Shown: positions 51,265 through 60,903, counted from the stretch's first letter. The stretch is 64,000 bases of DNA from Desulfovibrio subterraneus (GCF_013340285.1 NZ_BLVO01000012.1:248001-312000); one strand, 5' to 3'. Notes: generated by a model from the sequence alone, not told the origin. A program made the numbers and translations.

Positions 51265-53832
51265 TTATTCGTTCCGCAGGTAGGGGGCCGGTTTGCGGTT
51301 CAGCGCCCGCGCCGTGCCTGCCAGCCCGAAAAGCAGTGAGAAGCCAGTGGCCATAAGCACCGTTGTCAGTGCGGCTGCAGGCTGTATGGAGAAGCTGAGC
51401 TTCATCAGGCCTTCTACCGCAGCCCACGCGGCAAGGGTGCCCGTCATGGCGCTGAACAGGCCGGTTGCCAGTCCTGTGAGCAGGAATTCCGTGACAAGGG
51501 CGAGCAGAATGTCGCCGCGTGTTGCCCCGCACACCTTGTAGATGACCGCATCATAAATGCGCCGGTGCCTGTCGGCCAGAATGGCTCCCGCCAGAACAAG
51601 CAGGCCGGTTGCGAGCATAACGGCGGCCATGGCACGGAAGACCATGCCCATGCGCTCCATCAAGGTGCGCACATCTGCCAGAATTTCGCGCATGCTGAAG
51701 GCCGTGACGTTTGGATAGCTTCCGGTAACCTTGCGGTACAGGGCGTCCATGCCGTCGCTTTTGCCGTAGGCGGTAACCGCCCACGTGACCGGAGCGTTAT
51801 CCAGCAGGCCGGGGGCGAACAGCACAGCAAACTGCAACTGAAATGTCATCCAGTCCACCTTGCGGATGTTGGCAATGGTTGCCGTGACCTCACGTCCGAG
51901 AATGTTGAACGTGAGGGTGTCGCCAATGCCGGTGCCGAATCCCTTTGCCAGATCTTCTGTCAGGGAAATTATGGGGGGGCCTGCGTAGTGTTCCGGCCAC
52001 CACGCGCCCTGAACAATTTCTGTGTCGTCCGGAATTACGGCGGCATGGCTGAGCCCCCTGTCTCCGCGCACGGCCCATTGGACATCGGGCGAGACGGGGG
52101 CCTCTTCAACGGGGACTCCCTTGATGTGGATGATGCGTCCGCGCACCATGGGGCCCTGTTCCATGCGGGTTACACCCGGCTCTTTGGCAAGAGCCTCAAA
52201 GTCGCTGAGCTGGTTGGGCAGGATGTTGATGAAAAAGAAGGCCGGAGCTTCACGCGAAAGGTCGCGGTCCAGCGCCTTGGTAAGATTCTGCTCGATCTGG
52301 GCAATGGCAACCAGTGCGGTCAGCCCGAGGCCGAGGGCGAAGACGAGGTTGACCGTGGGTGCGCCGGGCCGGTGGATGGACGACAGGCCCAGCCGGAAAC
52401 TGGGGTGTCCCTTTTGCGGTGCACGGCGTGAAAGATGAATCATGCCCCACGCCACACCTCGGAAGATGGCAAGGCAGCCCAGAACCACGGCAACAAATCC
52501 CGCCGCAAGCTTCCAGTCCGGCGTGAAGAGAAAGACCATTGCCGTCAGCGCAGCAAAGGCTGCCGTGACCATGACCCTGCCTGCTGTAGTGAGGCGTGCG
52601 CGGTGTGTTGCCACGTAGCCCCTGAAAAGAACGGCAGGGGAAACATTGCCCGCAAGCAGGAGCGGCCTGAGCGAAAACGCGACGATGATAAGCCCGCCCA
52701 GCAGCGCAGCACGCAGGAGCGGAGCCCAGTGCAGCGTGGCATCGGGCATGACGGGCAGCACTTCGGCAAGCGTCTCCCGCGCAAGCATGGGAACCAGTGC
52801 GCCGAGTGCGCACCCGATGATGATGCCGAATGCACCGATGATGGCAATCTGGAAAAAGTAGGTCCATAGCACGGTACCAACACCGCCCCCCACGCATTTG
52901 AGGGTGGCAATGTTCTGTATGCGGCTTGCCAGATAGCCGCGAACCGCCTCGGCAATGCCAAGCCCGCCCACAAGCAGGGCGCCAAGCCCGATGAGGAGCA
53001 GGTCCGTATCTATGCGGTCCAGAAACGTGCGAATGCGTGGCGCGGCACGGGTGAAGGGTTCAACGCGCCATCCGGCATCGGGAAAGGCCGTTCGCACTGC
53101 TTCCGTGAAGTCGTGCACCTGTTGCTCGGTTGCAGCGCGATTCTGCGCTCCTGTATCCAGCCGTATGCGCAGGTGGCTGTGGATGAGACTGCCGGGAATG
53201 AGCAGACCGGTGTTGTCCAGCGCCTTGATGGATACGAGCACCCGCGGGCCGAAGATGATGCCCTGAAAGGCCCGGTCCGGCTCGCGTTCAAGAACGGCAG
53301 TAATACGCAGCGTGGCGTTGCCGATGGTCATGGAATCGCCCGTCTTCAATTTCAGGCGTTCCAGAAGCAGGGCATCCACAACAGCCCCGAATTCGGGTGG
53401 GGAACCTGCGGCTGCGGGTTGCGGCCCTATGGCCTGCTCCAGCGGTATTGCGGGAGCAAGTACGGGGCTGCCATACAGCGGATAGGCGGCGTCCACCCCC
53501 TTGAGCGCCACAAGCATGGCATCGCCGGAGGCCGTGTGGGCCATGCCGCGCAGGCTTATGGAGTGGCTTACTGTTCCGCGCCGGTCAAGCCACGCCCGTT
53601 CTTCCGTTTCCGGATAGGGGCCGGAAATTTGTATGGACGCATCCCCGCCGAGCAGCGTGCGTGCGTCGCGGTTGATGGCCGAGCGTGCGGATTCGGAGAC
53701 GGAACCCACGGCCGCTATGGCGAATACGCCGAGAATGAGGCAGCTGAGAAAGACGGTGAAGCGGCGTTTTCCGGATCGCAGCTCCCGCATGGCCAGCCGT
53801 GCGGCCAGAGTCAGGTCGCGCAGGGACATCAT
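51265..53832 (-). CDS. FtsX-type ABC permease (YbbP-like)
   Basis: 855 residues, about ten membrane helices with two large periplasmic domains, the layout of YbbP/MacB-like lipid-extracting permeases. Features: N-terminal AMRELRSGKRRFTVFLSCLILGVFAIAAVGSV, FtsX segments around 285-400 (LLIGLGALLVGGLGIAEAVRG and RIQNIATLKCVGGG), and a C-terminal FtsX segment (DAVIYKVCGATRGDILLAL). Works with the ATPase encoded just upstream (4-nt overlap). In other bacteria YbbA-YbbP are encoded next to the TesA esterase, as here. The transported lipid or lipoprotein is unknown. Confidence 0.92.
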   Translation of the reverse strand: MMSLRDLTLAARLAMRELRSGKRRFTVFLSCLILGVFAIAAVGSVSESARSAINRDARTLLGGDASIQISGPYPETEERAWLDRRGTVSHSISLRGMAHTASGDAMLVALKGVDAAYPLYGSPVLAPAIPLEQAIGPQPAAAGSPPEFGAVVDALLLERLKLKTGDSMTIGNATLRITAVLEREPDRAFQGIIFGPRVLVSIKALDNTGLLIPGSLIHSHLRIRLDTGAQNRAATEQQVHDFTEAVRTAFPDAGWRVEPFTRAAPRIRTFLDRIDTDLLLIGLGALLVGGLGIAEAVRGYLASRIQNIATLKCVGGGVGTVLWTYFFQIAIIGAFGIIIGCALGALVPMLARETLAEVLPVMPDATLHWAPLLRAALLGGLIIVAFSLRPLLLAGNVSPAVLFRGYVATHRARLTTAGRVMVTAAFAALTAMVFLFTPDWKLAAGFVAVVLGCLAIFRGVAWGMIHLSRRAPQKGHPSFRLGLSSIHRPGAPTVNLVFALGLGLTALVAIAQIEQNLTKALDRDLSREAPAFFFINILPNQLSDFEALAKEPGVTRMEQGPMVRGRIIHIKGVPVEEAPVSPDVQWAVRGDRGLSHAAVIPDDTEIVQGAWWPEHYAGPPIISLTEDLAKGFGTGIGDTLTFNILGREVTATIANIRKVDWMTFQLQFAVLFAPGLLDNAPVTWAVTAYGKSDGMDALYRKVTGSYPNVTAFSMREILADVRTLMERMGMVFRAMAAVMLATGLLVLAGAILADRHRRIYDAVIYKVCGATRGDILLALVTEFLLTGLATGLFSAMTGTLAAWAAVEGLMKLSFSIQPAAALTTVLMATGFSLLFGLAGTARALNRKPAPYLRNE

Positions 53833-54533
53833 GGCCTGTTCTCCGCAACGCCGGTCGTGTCGGGGGTGACGAGGCGGCCGTCTTCCATGCGTACCTGTCT
53901 GGCGCAGCGCAGGGCCAGTTCCTTGTCATGGGTGATCAGTACCAGTGTGGTCCCGTGCTGCTGCTGTAGCGAGAACAGGTGTTCCACCACACGGGTGCCT
54001 GTTTCGGAATCAAGGTTGCCTGTGGGTTCGTCCGCCAGAATGACTCTGGGGCGGGCGGCAAAGGCGCGTGCCAGTGCAACCCGCTGCTGCTCACCGCCGG
54101 AAAGTTGAGCCGGATAGTGCCGCGCCCTGTCTGCAAGGCCCACGGCTTCCAGTGCTTCCAGTGCCAGTTCGCGTGCGCGGGGCATGTGGGCAAATTCCAG
54201 CGGCAGGGCGGTGTTTTCCAGAGCCGTCATGGTGGGGACAAGATGGAAGGATTGGAATACGATTCCCAGATGCGTGCGGCGGAACCGGGCAAGGTTATCT
54301 TCGCTCATGGCGCACAGGTCGTTGCCCGCAATGCGCACGGAGCCGGATGTGGGGCGCTCAAGCCCTGCCATGACCATGAGTGTTGTGGTTTTGCCGGAAC
54401 CGGAAGGGCCGAGAATGGCAACGGTTTCGCCTTCTTTCACATGCAGAGATACCCCGCGCAGGATGTTGACCTCGCCGGAACCGCCCACTAGATTCAGATG
54501 TATATCAGAAAGCTCGATTATGGAGTTGCTCAT
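53829..54533 (-). CDS. ybbA: ABC transporter ATPase (YbbA-like)
   Basis: 234 residues, LolD/MacB-type ATPase. Walker A GPSGSGKTT, signature LSGGEQQRVALARA, Walker B RVILADEPTGNLDSETG and the switch His in LVLITHDKELA are all intact. It powers the YbbP-like permease. The start is ATG 54533, with AGGA 9 nt before it; the frame is open 47 codons upstream but that would cover most of the tesA signal region. Its start codon overlaps the divergent tesA start. Confidence 0.95.
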   Translation of the reverse strand: MSNSIIELSDIHLNLVGGSGEVNILRGVSLHVKEGETVAILGPSGSGKTTTLMVMAGLERPTSGSVRIAGNDLCAMSEDNLARFRRTHLGIVFQSFHLVPTMTALENTALPLEFAHMPRARELALEALEAVGLADRARHYPAQLSGGEQQRVALARAFAARPRVILADEPTGNLDSETGTRVVEHLFSLQQQHGTTLVLITHDKELALRCARQVRMEDGRLVTPDTTGVAENRP

Positions 54534-55290
54534 GTGTACCGTTCCTTTTCGTCCGCATAAGAATGCCAGGGCGGCCTCCGGCGTGTTGCCGTTGACCGGT
54601 TCTGCCGTATGCCGGTGTATCAGGCATGCGTTGTTGTCGCTGCTGTTTTCGGTGGTGATGCTGGGAATAATCAATGTCCCTGTCGTTCATAGTAACCAAT
54701 CTGCGCCTGCAGGCAATGCCGCAGAGGACGGTTCTTCGCAAAAGGTGACACACATACTTGCATTTGGCGATAGTCTGACTGCCGGATACGGGCTGGAGAA
54801 CATGTTCAGCTTTCCCGTAGTGCTCGAACGTCAGCTTCGAGAGCGCGGACACGCGGTACGTGTCACCAACGCGGGTGTATCGGGCGATACCTCTGCCGGA
54901 GGAGCAGCCCGCATAAGCTGGGCTCTTGCAGACAAGCCCGATATCCTGATTCTGGAACTCGGGGCCAACGATGCTCTGCAAGGTCTTTCGCCGGAGCATA
55001 CAAAACGGAATCTGGCCGACATCATACGCGCCTGTCAGGCGCAGGGGGTGCGGGTGCTGCTTGCGGGCATGCACGCGCCGCGCAACCTCGGACCGGAATA
55101 CGCAGCGGCCTTTGATGCCGTGTATCCGGCGCTGGTGCAGGAGTTCGGCGTTGCCTTTCATCCCTTTTTTCTGGAGGGAGTGGCGCTTGATGCCTCCCTG
55201 AACCAGCAGGACGGCATGCACCCCAATGCTGCCGGAGTGGAAGTGGTTGTCCGCAATATCGTCCCTGCTGTGGAACGCCTGCTGCCGTAA
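54532..55290 (+). CDS. tesA: TesA-like SGNH esterase/lysophospholipase
   Basis: 252 residues. A long N-terminal region and a hydrophobic segment (about 33-48) indicate export; the SGNH domain begins near residue 77. All blocks are there: GDSLTAGYG (nucleophile Ser), GVSGDTSAGG, ELGANDALQG and DGMHPNAAG (catalytic Asp and His). TesA relatives hydrolyse acyl esters and thioesters in the periplasm. I chose ATG 54532, with GGAG 6 nt upstream. Divergent from ybbA, the usual tesA-ybbA-ybbP neighbourhood. Confidence 0.88.
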   Translation: MCTVPFRPHKNARAASGVLPLTGSAVCRCIRHALLSLLFSVVMLGIINVPVVHSNQSAPAGNAAEDGSSQKVTHILAFGDSLTAGYGLENMFSFPVVLERQLRERGHAVRVTNAGVSGDTSAGGAARISWALADKPDILILELGANDALQGLSPEHTKRNLADIIRACQAQGVRVLLAGMHAPRNLGPEYAAAFDAVYPALVQEFGVAFHPFFLEGVALDASLNQQDGMHPNAAGVEVVVRNIVPAVERLLP

Positions 55291-55899
55291 CGGCGGGGCA
55301 TTGTGCCGTTTTCCGGCAAATCTTACGGTAAATTGTCCGGCAGATTGTCCGGTGAATCACTGGCGAATCGCTGGCAGCCCATTGGCAGAACATTGGCAGA
55401 TCGTCCCGGAAGTATCACCTCTCTCCTCAAAGCGCTATGCAGTAAGGCCCGGAAGCGGACTGTGTATGGCCCTGCGGCAACGTCGGGCGAAAATCCCCTC
55501 GATCAATAGGGTTTTCATTTTATATAACGCAGTGTTGCACTACATGTTAAGAGTGTGTTGCGGCTGCGTTATGGTTGTGTTGCGGGGTAAAAATCGCTTG
55601 ATTTTCAAAATACATTGCTGTATCAAATCACTATAAGCGGAATGGTCCGGTTTTTCTTCCACGATCGCCGCTCACATCCTGTTCAGCATTTCATATCCTG
55701 AAATCCGCCCGCCTCTTGAACGCGTCAAACCGCTTCCCGGCCGGATTCCGTGCTGAACCATCTATACATATCTTTGAAGGGAGAGAGTCTCCCCATGCCG
55801 ACAGCCTATGTGGCTGACAGTCTCGAACCTTGGCGTTGTGCCAGCCTGCCGGCTGTAATGGCTAGGCGGTTGACGCCGCGTAACCGAAGGGGATTTGCA
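55291..55899. other. Intergenic region before the KamA-like gene
   Basis: About 600 bp without a supported gene. 55310-55400 has short imperfect direct repeats (TTGTCCGG and CATTGGCAGA types). A promoter candidate lies at 55598-55626. Confidence 0.45.
55598..55626 (+). promoter_or_regulatory. Promoter candidate for the KamA-like gene
   Basis: TTGATT, 17-nt spacer, TATCAA in an AT-rich patch, about 270 nt upstream of the start codon. Confidence 0.35.
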
Positions 55900-57072
55900 A
55901 TGTCTACGTACTATACACATTCTTTGGACAGTCTGCCGCTGACCGATTCTGAAAAGCAGGCTGTGACCAAAGTAATGGCGCAGTATCAGTTCCGCGCCAA
56001 CGATTACTATCTTTCTCTCATCGACTGGGAGAATCCCTCCGATCCCATCCGCCGCATCATTGTGCCGCATCCTGACGAAGCCCGCGGCTGGGGCGCGCTT
56101 GATCCCTCCAGTGAGTGTGATTACACTGTCATGCCCGGGCTGCAGCATAAGTATTCCGACACGGCCATCATGCTGGCCAGCGACGTATGCGGCGGGCTTT
56201 GCCGTTTCTGTTTCCGCAAACGCATTTTCATGGACGGGTCCGAGCCTGCAAAGGTCGATGTACCCGAAGCGTTGCGGTATATCGAGGGGGCCACCGAGAT
56301 CTCCAATGTGCTGATATCCGGCGGCGATCCGCTGCTGCTTTCAACCGCCAGGCTCGAAGAGATCATCAGCGGGCTTTCCGCCATTCCCCATGTGCAGTTC
56401 ATCCGCATAGGCTCGCGTATGCCCGTGTTCGATCCGTACCGGATCATCAATGATCCTGCACTGGTCAAAATGCTCGGCAGCTACAGCCGCCCCGGCAGCA
56501 AGATCTACATTCAGACGCATTTCAACCATCCCAACGAGATCACGGAAGCAGCCCAGAAGGCCGTGCATATGCTGCAGCGGGCCGGCATCATTCTTACCAA
56601 CCAGACGCCGCTGCTGCGCGGAGTGAATGATGATCCTGAGGTGCTGGCCGACCTGTTCAACGGACTGGCCCGTATGGGGGTGCCTCCGTACTACCTGTTC
56701 GTGTGCCGCCCCACCACCGGCAATCAGCATTTCACTGTGCCCGTTGAAGAGGGATATACCATTCTGCAGGCCGCTCTCAGGCATTGCTCCGGCCCTGCCA
56801 AGCGGGCCCGCTTCTGCATGTCGCATGCTACAGGCAAGATAGAGGTGCTGGGCGTAACCGAGGATCAGGTGCTCTTCCGCAGACATCGTGCTCCCGCAGA
56901 CAAGGTGGCGGGAGAAATATTCGGATTTCCAAGAAATCCCCGCGCCACATGGCTTGACGACTACCTTGATACCGAGGCGGACAGCGCCGAAGCCCTGCAG
57001 GCCGAATCAGCTGCTCTCGACCTTCCGGACCTGTGCAAGACCTGCGGTGCCGGTGTGCCGCGTCCCAACTAG
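55900..57072 (+). CDS. KamA-family radical SAM aminomutase-like protein
   Basis: 390 residues. The radical SAM cluster motif is CGGLCRFC (Cys97, 101, 104). ISGGDPLLLS is the SAM-binding GGD region. ATGKIEVLG near residue 315 corresponds to the PLP-lysine segment of lysine 2,3-aminomutases, so PLP binding is likely. A C-terminal CKTCG pair is also present. It may isomerise lysine or another amino acid, or modify a protein as EpmB does. The start is ATG 55900 with AAGGGG 7 nt upstream; an upstream frame extension is less family-like. Monocistronic, upstream of rubredoxin. Confidence 0.87.
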   Translation: MSTYYTHSLDSLPLTDSEKQAVTKVMAQYQFRANDYYLSLIDWENPSDPIRRIIVPHPDEARGWGALDPSSECDYTVMPGLQHKYSDTAIMLASDVCGGLCRFCFRKRIFMDGSEPAKVDVPEALRYIEGATEISNVLISGGDPLLLSTARLEEIISGLSAIPHVQFIRIGSRMPVFDPYRIINDPALVKMLGSYSRPGSKIYIQTHFNHPNEITEAAQKAVHMLQRAGIILTNQTPLLRGVNDDPEVLADLFNGLARMGVPPYYLFVCRPTTGNQHFTVPVEEGYTILQAALRHCSGPAKRARFCMSHATGKIEVLGVTEDQVLFRRHRAPADKVAGEIFGFPRNPRATWLDDYLDTEADSAEALQAESAALDLPDLCKTCGAGVPRPN

Positions 57073-57207
57073 AGAGCGATTCGGGCATACGGAACAGGTT
57101 GACAGGGAGGGGCGCCCTGTATAGTCCTGTAGTTGTGGTGGCATCTGTTCGCTGCAACAAGACCGGATGCCTGTTCTGCAACCCTTGCACGACTCATGGA
57201 GGATTTG

Positions 57208-57366
57208 ATGCATAAATACGAATGTCCCTGCGGATATATCTATGACCCCATGGAAGGCGATTCTGAAAACAATATTCCGCCGGAAACAGCCTTCGAGAAT
57301 CTGCCGGATGACTGGGTATGTCCCTTGTGTGGTGCTGAAAAGGAATTCTTCACCAAAAAGGCGTAG
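57208..57366 (+). CDS. Rubredoxin with a C-x-C first motif
   Basis: 52 residues, one rubredoxin domain binding a single Fe for electron transfer. The second Cys pair is standard (CPLCG). The first reads [11 protein letters not shown]: only one residue between the Cys, where rubredoxins normally have two. The rest ([24 protein letters not shown]) is typical, so the Fe site should still form, but with altered geometry. GGAGG lies 5 nt before the ATG at 57208. It has its own terminator. Confidence 0.9.
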   Translation: MHKYECPCGYIYDPMEGDSENNIPPETAFENLPDDWVCPLCGAEKEFFTKKA

Positions 57367-57395
57367 CACACTGACAGCATTGAGTATTACCTCTG

Positions 57396-57422
57396 AACCC
57401 CCGTTTCGACGGGGGTTTTTTT
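57396..57422 (+). terminator. Rubredoxin terminator
   Basis: 9-bp hairpin AACCCCCGT/ACGGGGGTT with seven T residues. Confidence 0.85.
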
Positions 57423-57631
57423 GTCAGGTATGCAATCTGCTCCGGCAAGGTATTCCTGCCCGGAGCGCCCGATAATGCCGGCTTGTTCGGGCCTTTCTGT
57501 TCTGATATTATGCCCGGCTGCATGTAGGTTGAGTAATCACGCAGTGCGTGATAGCTTCAGCCCCCTGTCACATGAACAGGGGCTTGTGCTCTGTGGGCAC
57601 GGGCTGTGTGCCGTACCAAAAGGAGGGGGGA

Positions 57632-58363
57632 GTGTTCAGACTGCTCAGAGGGATACGCATGCCTCTTTCAACCAAGGTCGCTGCCGTGGGAACAGTGCTT
57701 TTTGCCTGTTCCGGCATCTGCGTCCTTGGTGCGCTGCTGGCTTTGTCTGTCAGTGCCCCGTTAACGCCGGTAGACATTGTATGGCTCATGGCCTGCTGCG
57801 CCGCGCTGTTTCTTCCACTGTACTATTTCCTGCTGAACTATATCGGCAGAGAGCTTATTTCCCGTCCTCTGGAAGAGTTGACGCAGACGGCCCATGATCT
57901 TGGCAGCGCACCGCTGCCCACCCGTATACCCGTCGAGGACGAGCTGGATGCGCTGGCTGTGGCACTTGTCCGTTCCGGTGAATCACTTTCGGAACGGCTC
58001 CGTGTCCTGCGCGATTCCAACGGCATGCTCAATGCGCTGCTGACCGGTCTGCCGGGGTTCGTGAGCGTGCAGGACAGGTCCTTCAGGGTGGTCTATTGCA
58101 ACGCCACGTTTACCAAAGTCTTTAACACCCGCCCCGGCGATTCGTGCCGCAGGCTGTGCAACCGTCCCGCTCCGGGCGGTGACTGCCCTGTGGCGCAGAC
58201 CTTTGCGGACGGGCAGCCCAGACTTCTTGAGGAAAACGGTGCCTACCCCGACGGAACACATACCCGCTGGCTTGTGGCCACTGCGCCGGTCAAGGCAGAA
58301 GACGGCACCATAACACATTGCATAGAATTGCGCCTGGATATGACCACGCCAGAACTACAATAG
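57632..58363 (+). CDS. Membrane HAMP-PAS protein without output domain
   Basis: 243 residues. Two membrane segments (about 18-40 and 47-70), a short HAMP-like helix (about 70-125), then one PAS domain (about 130-235) ending the protein; no kinase, GGDEF or methyl-acceptor domain follows. The PAS has a Cys cluster, DSCRRLCNRPAPGGDCPV, like that in several Desulfovibrio sensor kinases. The start is GTG 57632 with AGGAGG 5 nt upstream; the longer ATG frame has no site. Either a stand-alone sensor or a truncated kinase; the clean stop and the following terminator favour a real short gene. Confidence 0.8.
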   Translation: MFRLLRGIRMPLSTKVAAVGTVLFACSGICVLGALLALSVSAPLTPVDIVWLMACCAALFLPLYYFLLNYIGRELISRPLEELTQTAHDLGSAPLPTRIPVEDELDALAVALVRSGESLSERLRVLRDSNGMLNALLTGLPGFVSVQDRSFRVVYCNATFTKVFNTRPGDSCRRLCNRPAPGGDCPVAQTFADGQPRLLEENGAYPDGTHTRWLVATAPVKAEDGTITHCIELRLDMTTPELQ

Positions 58364-58384
58364 AAGTTACTCACATCGCGATTG

Positions 58385-58420
58385 AAAGCGCCATTCTCGG
58401 GCAGAGAGTGGCGCTTTTAT
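58385..58420 (+). terminator. Terminator after the PAS gene
   Basis: Stem AAAGCGCCA...TGGCGCTTT with inner CTC/GAG pairs, then TTAT. The rest of the 320-bp gap to cstA shows no gene. Confidence 0.75.
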
Positions 58421-58684
58421 TGTTGCGTGCAAATCATTCTTGCCTGCTGTCGGTTCACGTGCCCGATATGTTCATTCACTCCGCACACGGAAATAATGGA
58501 TGAGAGTGCGCTATAACGCCATAACCTGTTTGAGGGAAAAGGGGACCGGTCTGAATCTTCCGCCGCAGGGATGCCGTCGGCAGGCTGATTGCCGGACGGA
58601 TTCTCTGTGAATGCAGCCGGTCCAATGTCGCCGGGGGGTGTCTCCGACGCGGCAGCAATCAATCATCTGTCAAAGGAGTGAGGA

Positions 58685-60145
58685 ATGTTTTACTTCTTTC
58701 TAGCCTGCGCACTGCTTATTGCCGGTTACTTTATCTACGGTAAAGTGGTTGAAGCCAACTTCGGCGCCGACCAGTGCCGCGTAACACCTGCGTGCCGCAT
58801 GGAAGACGGTGTGGACTACGTCAAAATGAGCCCCGCCAAGATCTACCTTATCCAGCTGCTCAACATTGCAGGTCTGGGTCCCATCTTCGGCCCCATTCTC
58901 GGCGCTCTCTACGGTCCTGCAGCCCTGGTGTGGATCGTGCTCGGCAGCATCTTTGCCGGTGCCGTGCATGACTATTTTGCAGGCATGATGTCCGTGCGTT
59001 ACGACGGCAAGTCCATTCCGGATGCCGTCGGCTACAACCTCGGCAAGTTCGCCAAGCAGTTCATGAACGTGTTTTCCATTGTGCTGCTGCTGCTCGTGGG
59101 TGTGGTATTCGTTCTCGGCCCCGCCAAGCTGCTGGCCAACAAGATAGGCTTTGAACTGGACAAGACGGCTGCCGTTGCTGTGTGGACCGGCATCATCTTC
59201 GCCTATTACTTCCTTGCCACCATTCTTCCCGTTGACAAGATCATCGGCCGCCTCTACCCCCTGTTTGCCGTATGTCTGCTGGTTATGGCCGGCGGCCTCT
59301 CCACCATGCTTATCGTTGACGGCTACACCTTCTTCCCCAACGGCATCGGCCTTGCCAACGTGCACCCCACCGGCCTGCCCATGTGGCCTCTGATGTTCAT
59401 CACCATCGCATGTGGCGCCATTTCCGGCTTCCATGCAACCCAGTCTCCGCTCATGGCACGCTGCCTGCCCGATGAAAAGTGCGGCCGCCCCATCTTCTAC
59501 GGCGCAATGATCGGTGAAGGCATCATCGCCCTTGTGTGGGCAACCCTCGGCATGACTTTTTACCAGACCCCCGAAGCCCTGCAGGCCGTTCTGGCCAGCG
59601 GTGGTCCCGCAGCCGTTGTCGACCAGGTTGCCACCACCCTCATGGGTCCCATCGGCGGCTTCCTCGCCATCATCGGTGTTATCATTCTGCCCATCTCTTC
59701 CGGTGACACGGCATTCCGCGCTGCCCGCCTCATCATCGCCGACTTCACCAACGTGGGGCAGCGCGATGTTGCCAAGCGCCTGATGATCGCAGTGCCCCTG
59801 TTTGTTGTGGGCTACCTGATCACCAAGACCGACTTCAACATCATCTGGCGTTACTTCGGCTTCTCCAACCAGACTCTGGCCACCATCGTGCTCTGGGCTG
59901 CCGCTGTCTATCTGGTGCGCCACGGCAAGATTCACTGGATTGCTTCCATACCCGCCACCTTCATGACCGCAGTGTGCGCAACCTACCTGTGCGTTGCTCC
60001 GGAATTCGCTCTCAAGTTCGATTCCAGCGTGGGCTACCCCATCGGCATCGCCACGGCTGCAGTCTGCTTCGTGCTCTTCATGCTGAAGGCCCGCAAGACT
60101 GTCGTGGAAGTGGATGCTCCCGATTCTCCCGGTACCATCGGCTAA
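58685..60145 (+). CDS. cstA: CstA family transporter (short form)
   Basis: 486 residues, about 12-14 membrane helices, CstA/BtsT family (peptide or pyruvate uptake, carbon-starvation induced in E. coli). It is shorter than the 700-residue E. coli CstA but carries the family core: FGPILGALYGPAALVWIVLG, GAVHDYFAGMMSVRYDGKS, ATQSPLMARCLPDEKCGRP and PISSGDTAFRAARLI. GGAG precedes the ATG. A strong terminator follows, and an Rrf2 regulator gene lies convergently behind it. In sulfate reducers pyruvate or peptide uptake is plausible; the substrate is inferred. Confidence 0.92.
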   Translation: MFYFFLACALLIAGYFIYGKVVEANFGADQCRVTPACRMEDGVDYVKMSPAKIYLIQLLNIAGLGPIFGPILGALYGPAALVWIVLGSIFAGAVHDYFAGMMSVRYDGKSIPDAVGYNLGKFAKQFMNVFSIVLLLLVGVVFVLGPAKLLANKIGFELDKTAAVAVWTGIIFAYYFLATILPVDKIIGRLYPLFAVCLLVMAGGLSTMLIVDGYTFFPNGIGLANVHPTGLPMWPLMFITIACGAISGFHATQSPLMARCLPDEKCGRPIFYGAMIGEGIIALVWATLGMTFYQTPEALQAVLASGGPAAVVDQVATTLMGPIGGFLAIIGVIILPISSGDTAFRAARLIIADFTNVGQRDVAKRLMIAVPLFVVGYLITKTDFNIIWRYFGFSNQTLATIVLWAAAVYLVRHGKIHWIASIPATFMTAVCATYLCVAPEFALKFDSSVGYPIGIATAAVCFVLFMLKARKTVVEVDAPDSPGTIG

Positions 60146-60171
60146 CGGCCGGTGTACTGACCGCAAATGAT

Positions 60172-60200
60172 AAAGCCCCCGTTTCCGGACGGGGGCTTTT
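60172..60200 (+). terminator. cstA terminator
   Basis: Perfect hairpin AAAGCCCCCGT...ACGGGGGCTTTT between cstA and the convergent Rrf2 gene. Confidence 0.88.
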
Positions 60201-60223
60201 CTAGTGTATGAGAAATTGTTGTG

Positions 60224-60652
60224 TCAGGCGAAGGCTGCAAGGTGCGGTGGTGGGGTCAGCAGATCGGCAATGGATATGTTGTCCAGCGCGTTTTCCAATA
60301 TGCCGGATACCTGCAGCCATGCCGGACGGGTAGGGCATTCCTGCTTGCGGGGGCATAATGCGGCGGCTTCTCCGTCGCAGCACTGGGTGAGATCAATGGG
60401 GCCTTCGATGGCCCTGACCACGTCACCAAGAGAAATGCCGGATGGCGGATTGGCCAGCGTGTGACCTCCTGTTACGCCGCGGGTGCTGGTGACAAGGCCG
60501 CCCTGCTTCAGCGGACGTATGATCTGCTCTATGAACTGGACTGAAATGCCCGTTTGCTCCGAGAGACTGGTCGTATTGACCACAGTCCCCTTGTTCTCTG
60601 CCAGAATGACGAGAATGCGGGTGGCATAGCGGGACCGTGCGGACAATTTCAT
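60224..60652 (-). CDS. Rrf2-family (IscR-like) regulator
   Basis: 142 residues. The N-terminal winged helix starts MKLSARSRYATRILVILAEN and continues SLSEQTGISVQFIEQIIRPL; the wing TSTRGVTGGHTLA is typical. A Cys cluster CC-x7-C-x5-C lies at about 92-106 (TQCCDGEAAALC then KQEC), the usual place for a 2Fe-2S cluster in IscR, RsrR and NsrR. It probably senses Fe-S status, oxygen or NO. The start is ATG 60652. Target genes cannot be named. Confidence 0.92.
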   Translation of the reverse strand: MKLSARSRYATRILVILAENKGTVVNTTSLSEQTGISVQFIEQIIRPLKQGGLVTSTRGVTGGHTLANPPSGISLGDVVRAIEGPIDLTQCCDGEAAALCPRKQECPTRPAWLQVSGILENALDNISIADLLTPPPHLAAFA

Positions 60653-60880
60653 TGCGGTGCCTCATCTGGGTTGCAGTGACAGGGTGTGCCGCATTGCTCT
60701 CGCATGTAATTGTAGTGCCCTTGTGCGTGGTGGTGTTTCAGCTGATCGTTAAGGCGGCATGCCCTGTGTTATATGAATTGAATATGCAATGCCTATGTGT
60801 CAGTCAATAGCATACTTGGCATGTAGGATTTGATCTGGCAGCGACAACCGCAGCAGGCAGTGCTGGAGTGACGAAATAGC

Positions 60881-60903
60881 AAGGCCGCCCGGAGGCGGCC
60901 TTT
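60881..60903 (-). terminator. Terminator after the LIV-binding gene
   Basis: 9-bp hairpin AAGGCCGCC, loop CGGA, GGCGGCCTT. On minus it is followed by GCTATTT rather than a clean T-run, so it is moderate. Confidence 0.6.
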
